This document shows, in pieces, positions 29,406-35,263 of a stretch of 35,263 nucleotides of DNA (position 1 is its first letter; every line of letters begins with the position of its first letter). Origin of the DNA: Acidobacteriota bacterium (lineage in GTDB: Bacteria > Acidobacteriota > Vicinamibacteria > Vicinamibacterales > UBA2999). The DNA lies in assembly GCA_020851325.1 (NCBI GenBank), contig JADZCY010000050.1, positions 1-35,263 on the forward strand, written 5' to 3'. The notes beneath the pieces were generated by a model that was given only the letters and a program-made list of their open reading frames with translations, ran no database searches and was not told where the DNA came from. The translations under genes and the position numbers were made by a program.

Positions 29406-30944
29406 CTACTCAGCGCCGACGCCGAGGTACACGCGCACCTGCTCGCTCTCGAACAGGCTCTCGGCGCGCGGTTCGCGCGCCATGAGCGACGCCGTGACGC
29501 CGGCGATGAACGCCAGCGGCATCGACACGATGGCCGGATTCCGCAGCGGCACGATCGCTGTGGCATTGCCGAGGATGTCGACCCAGACGGTGGGACTGCA
29601 CACGATCATGCCGACAGACGAGATCGCGCCGACCACGATCGCGCTGACCGCGCCCGCCGTCGTGAACCGCCGCCAGACGATGGACAGCAGCAGCGGCGGG
29701 AAGTTGGCGCTCGCCGCCACCGCGAAGGTCAAGCCGACCATGAATGCGACGTTCTGCCCCTTGAAGGCAATGCCCAGCAGCACCGCGATCGCGCCGAACA
29801 CGATGGTCGCAATCTTCGCGACGCGGACCTGTTCGTGCTCCGTCGCCTGGCCTCGCCGCACCACGTGCAGGAAGATGTCGTGCGACAGCGCACTCGCGCC
29901 CGCCAGGGTCAGGCCGGCCACCACCGCCAGGATCGTCGCGAACGCCACCGCGGCGATGAATCCCAGGAAGGGGGTGCCGCCGAGGAGCTCGGCGACCATC
30001 GGCGCCGCCATGTTGCCGCCGGCGTCCATGGCGCGAATGGCGTCACGACCGAGCAGCGCCGCGGCACCAAACCCGACGATCGGAATGATCAAGTAGAAGT
30101 AGCCGATGAGGCCGGTGGCATAGAGCACGGAGGTGCGCGCCGCCCTGGCGTCGGGTACGGTGTAGAACCGCATCAAAATGTGCGGCAGCCCCAGCAGGCC
30201 GAACATCAGCGCGAGTCCCAGCGACACGGCGTCGATCGGATCGGTGACGAGCCCGCCCGGCTCCAGCGCCTGTTGTCCGTACCGCTGTGCGACGGCGGCG
30301 TACAGCGCCGTCGGCGAGAAGCTGAACTGCGCGAGCACGAGGAGCGCGAGCACCGTCACACCGCCTAGGAGCAGCACGGCCTTGATGATCTGCACCCACG
30401 TCGTGGCGATCATGCCGCCGAACAGCACGTACAGCAGCATGACCACACCAACGATGACAACGGCGGATTCGTACGGGATACCGAACATCAGCCGGACGAG
30501 GTTGCCGGCGCCGACCATCTGCGCGATGGTGTAGAACAGCAGCGTCAGGATGCCGCCCACCGCCGCCGCGATACGCACGGGGCGCTGCTGCAGGCGATAG
30601 GCAACGACGTCGGCAAACGTGAACTTGCCGAGATTCCGCAGCGGCTCGGCGATGAAGAACATCAGCGCCGGCCAGCCCACCAGCCAGCCGGTGGCGTAGA
30701 TCATCCCGTCGTAACCGCTCAGCGCGACGAGTCCGGCGATGCCGAGGAACGAGGCCGCGCTCATGTAGTCACCAGCGAGGGCGAGGCCGTTCTGTACTGC
30801 GCTCACGGAACGGCCGGCGGCGTAGAAATCCGACGTCGAGCGCGTGCGTCGCGCCGCCCAGTAGGTGATCGCCAGCGTCAGCGCGACGATGACCAGGAAG
30901 AACGCGATCGCCGATGCCGTCGGCGTGCCGATGGTGCTGTCCAT
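29406..30944 (-). CDS. actP: Cation/acetate symporter (SSS family)
   Basis: The protein has 512 residues and about 13 membrane segments. It uses the sodium gradient to import acetate or similar short acids. Signatures are SDFYAAGRSVSAVQNGLALAGDYMSAASFLG, the start of the first core, YATGWLVGWPALMFFIAEPLRNLGKFTFADVV, and LPHILMRFYTVPDARAARTSVLYATG, all as in ActP; later AGASALSHDIFLHVVRRG is also typical. The length is slightly below E. coli ActP (549). It follows the DUF485 gene by six bases, the usual yjcH-actP order. Acetate as substrate is inferred from the family. Confidence 0.93.
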   Translation of the reverse strand: MDSTIGTPTASAIAFFLVIVALTLAITYWAARRTRSTSDFYAAGRSVSAVQNGLALAGDYMSAASFLGIAGLVALSGYDGMIYATGWLVGWPALMFFIAEPLRNLGKFTFADVVAYRLQQRPVRIAAAVGGILTLLFYTIAQMVGAGNLVRLMFGIPYESAVVIVGVVMLLYVLFGGMIATTWVQIIKAVLLLGGVTVLALLVLAQFSFSPTALYAAVAQRYGQQALEPGGLVTDPIDAVSLGLALMFGLLGLPHILMRFYTVPDARAARTSVLYATGLIGYFYLIIPIVGFGAAALLGRDAIRAMDAGGNMAAPMVAELLGGTPFLGFIAAVAFATILAVVAGLTLAGASALSHDIFLHVVRRGQATEHEQVRVAKIATIVFGAIAVLLGIAFKGQNVAFMVGLTFAVAASANFPPLLLSIVWRRFTTAGAVSAIVVGAISSVGMIVCSPTVWVDILGNATAIVPLRNPAIVSMPLAFIAGVTASLMAREPRAESLFESEQVRVYLGVGAE

Positions 30945-30950
30945 GCAGGC

Positions 30951-31277
30951 CTACTCGCTGCGCAACTGCCGGCGCAGCCGCTCGACTTCGGGGTCGTACT
31001 GACGGTTGGCCCACACGACGTAAACGGCCGTGAGCACCCACGCCAGCACCAAGACGGCGATGCCGAGCACGATGCCGAGCGTCGTCACTTCGCCGACACG
31101 CATCGCCAGCAATGGGCGATTGACGGCGACGAGCAGAATGAAGCCGTAGTAGAGGACGAACAGCGCCAACGTGAGCAGCAGGGATACCCGCCAGCGCTTG
31201 CGCACGAGGCGCCGGAACTCGGCGGAGGCGAGGAGCGCGTGCGCGGACTGTGCCTCGGAGGCGCGACCGTCTGTCAC
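30951..31277 (-). CDS. DUF485 inner-membrane protein (YjcH-like)
   Basis: The protein has 108 residues with two membrane segments (VSLLLTLALFVLYYGFILLVAV and TTLGIVLGIAVLVLAWVLTAVYVVWAN) and the DUF485 pattern FRRLVRKRWRVSLLLTL and VYVVWANRQYDPEVERL. DUF485 proteins accompany ActP transporters and probably aid their function. The start is the GTG at 31277, which shares GTGA with the stop of the 39-residue ORF upstream and has AAGGGG before it. Confidence 0.88.
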   Translation of the reverse strand: MTDGRASEAQSAHALLASAEFRRLVRKRWRVSLLLTLALFVLYYGFILLVAVNRPLLAMRVGEVTTLGIVLGIAVLVLAWVLTAVYVVWANRQYDPEVERLRRQLRSE

Positions 31278-31393
31278 CAGTTCAGCCCCTTTTCGGCGCC
31301 AACGTCGGCGCAGTCGCGGACGCCGTCCCGATCGCCATCGGCCGGCGCGGCGGCCGGCTGATCCTCGGCGGTGGACTTCCTGGTATCGACCAT
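31274..31393 (-). CDS. 39-residue small protein coupled to DUF485-actP
   Basis: From the ATG at 31393 the frame runs MVDTRKSTAEDQPAAAPADG then DRDGVRDCADVGAEKGLNW and stops with the TGA inside the GTGA start of the DUF485 gene. A strong RBS, GAGGTGA, sits seven bases before its ATG, the best in this operon. The peptide is acidic and contains ADGDRDGVRDCAD, which looks like the calcium-binding D-x-D-x-D-G repeats of thrombospondin type 3 or EF-hand loops. It has no membrane segment. No family is recognised. It is either a small functional protein or a leader peptide that controls translation of the transporter genes. Confidence 0.6.
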   Translation of the reverse strand: MVDTRKSTAEDQPAAAPADGDRDGVRDCADVGAEKGLNW

Positions 31394-31578
31394 CAGCGGT
31401 TCACCTCATCGCGTGCGTGGACGCGCCAGGGTCGCACCGCTCGGTAGAGCAGCGCGATCTGGTCCGCGGGCCCGGCCGATGATACGACGAGCGGCCGCTG
31501 CACAAGCGATTTTCCGATGAACACGCCGCAGCTGCGAGCACGGCGCGTGTCGTCAAGTGACTATGACGACATTGCCAT

Positions 31579-32931
<1,353 letters not shown>

Positions 32932-32947
32932 TCACGTCCTTCTCTCG

Positions 32948-32976
32948 AAAAGCCCGCCGCGCCTGGGGCGCGCGGG
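32948..32976 (-). terminator. GC-rich hairpin with T-run in the gdhA leader
   Basis: On the minus strand a ten-base-pair stem (CCCG-CGCGCC / GGCGCG-G-CGGG, one bulge, CCA loop) is followed by C and TTTT, 20 bases before the gdhA ATG. No minus-strand gene lies upstream within the window except divergent metH, so the hairpin is probably inside the gdhA leader and could act as an attenuator. Confidence 0.5.
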
Positions 32977-33165
32977 ACGGCCGGCAGGCGCACCACGAGC
33001 ACGCCTGGAAACCGTCGTTGTGATGGTGGATGGGCCGGCGGGACCGCTCCGGCGCCTGTCAACCTGCGGCCGCTCATGTGTCCGGACGGCCTCGGCCATT
33101 CTATCCGGTCATGGACCGCGAGTGACGCATAAGTATTTCGAGGGGACTGCCCACAAAATTGAGAT

Positions 33166-33189
33166 GGAAGCAGGTAGCAGGAAGCAGGT
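33166..33189 (+). repeat. Short tandem repeat GGAAGCAGGT x2 upstream of metH
   Basis: Two perfect copies of GGAAGCAGGT are separated by AGCA, a 14-base period. They lie in the gene-free 310-bp gap between gdhA and metH, about 50 bases before the metH start. I find no other copy in the window. Confidence 0.6.
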
Positions 33190-33205
33190 GGGGCGAAGGC
33201 CGGTC

Positions 33206-33234
33206 TTGCACAATCGCATCGCTACAGATAGATT
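33206..33234 (+). promoter_or_regulatory. Promoter candidate of metH, leaderless
   Basis: TTGCAC (33206-33211) and TAGATT (33229-33234) are separated by 17 bases. The -10 ends five bases before the ATG, and no Shine-Dalgarno is present. I found no cobalamin or S-adenosylhomocysteine riboswitch motif in the gap, although both are common before metH. Confidence 0.5.
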
Positions 33235-33239
33235 CAGTG

Positions 33240-35263
<2,024 letters not shown>

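Noticed and set aside
33057-33062. Perfect TTGACA on the minus strand as the gdhA -35
   Set aside because: No -10-like hexamer occurs 16-18 bases downstream; the region is GC-rich throughout.

Overview
The window is a GC-rich bacterial chromosome segment. I infer an Acidobacteriota of the Vicinamibacteria type. The reasons are an Oar-like TonB receptor with an N-terminal carboxypeptidase-regulatory domain paired with a secreted S9 peptidase, a one-piece tmRNA, several multi-spanning glycosyltransferases of GT-C type, and many genes that seem to be read from leaderless mRNAs. This assignment is inference; no rRNA is present.

Layout. 1-4.0 kb (+): the end of thiL, a 3D-domain envelope protein, a CstA-type transporter and a small beta-barrel outer-membrane protein. 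4.0-15.0 kb: a surface-glycan region. The minus strand carries a GT4 glycosyltransferase and a separate set of SAM methyltransferase, GT4 glycosyltransferase and FemAB/GNAT-like protein. The plus strand carries a secreted parallel beta-helix protein and three tandem, overlapping paralogous GT-C membrane proteins. A short GC-rich repeat occurs twice after the triplet and once more, inverted, as an apparent in-frame insertion inside its third member. 15.2-20.0 kb (-): a soluble lytic transglycosylase coupled to a hendecad coiled-coil/GAF-like protein, then a DUF937 protein and a methyltransferase.

20.2-21.8 kb: ssrA (tmRNA, tag AEADYALAA) with its own promoter, a REP-like nested palindrome just past its CCA end, and two small accessory genes (a DnaJ-type zinc-finger protein and a MerR-like regulator with a strong promoter). 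21.8-27.0 kb (-): TonB receptor plus S9 peptidase, probably a peptide-scavenging operon. 27.0-29.4 kb: a small zinc protein, an HTH regulator fused to a degenerate nucleotidyltransferase-like domain with a palindromic operator, a gene fragment, and a Phd/PIN toxin-antitoxin pair with its own palindrome. 29.4-31.4 kb (-): acetate permease (ActP) with its DUF485 partner, preceded by an unannotated 39-residue ORF whose stop overlaps the DUF485 start. 31.6-35.3 kb: gdhA (-) and, divergently, the first two domains of metH (+).

Themes: carbon and nitrogen scavenging (CstA, ActP, TonB/S9, GDH), surface-glycan synthesis, and start regions in which a -10 box sits 5-10 nt before the start codon with no Shine-Dalgarno. 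The most promising observations are the repeat insertion in the GT-C triplet, the 39-residue coupled ORF, the regulator with a worn nucleotidyltransferase fold and its operator, and the small zinc-finger/MerR pair beside ssrA.
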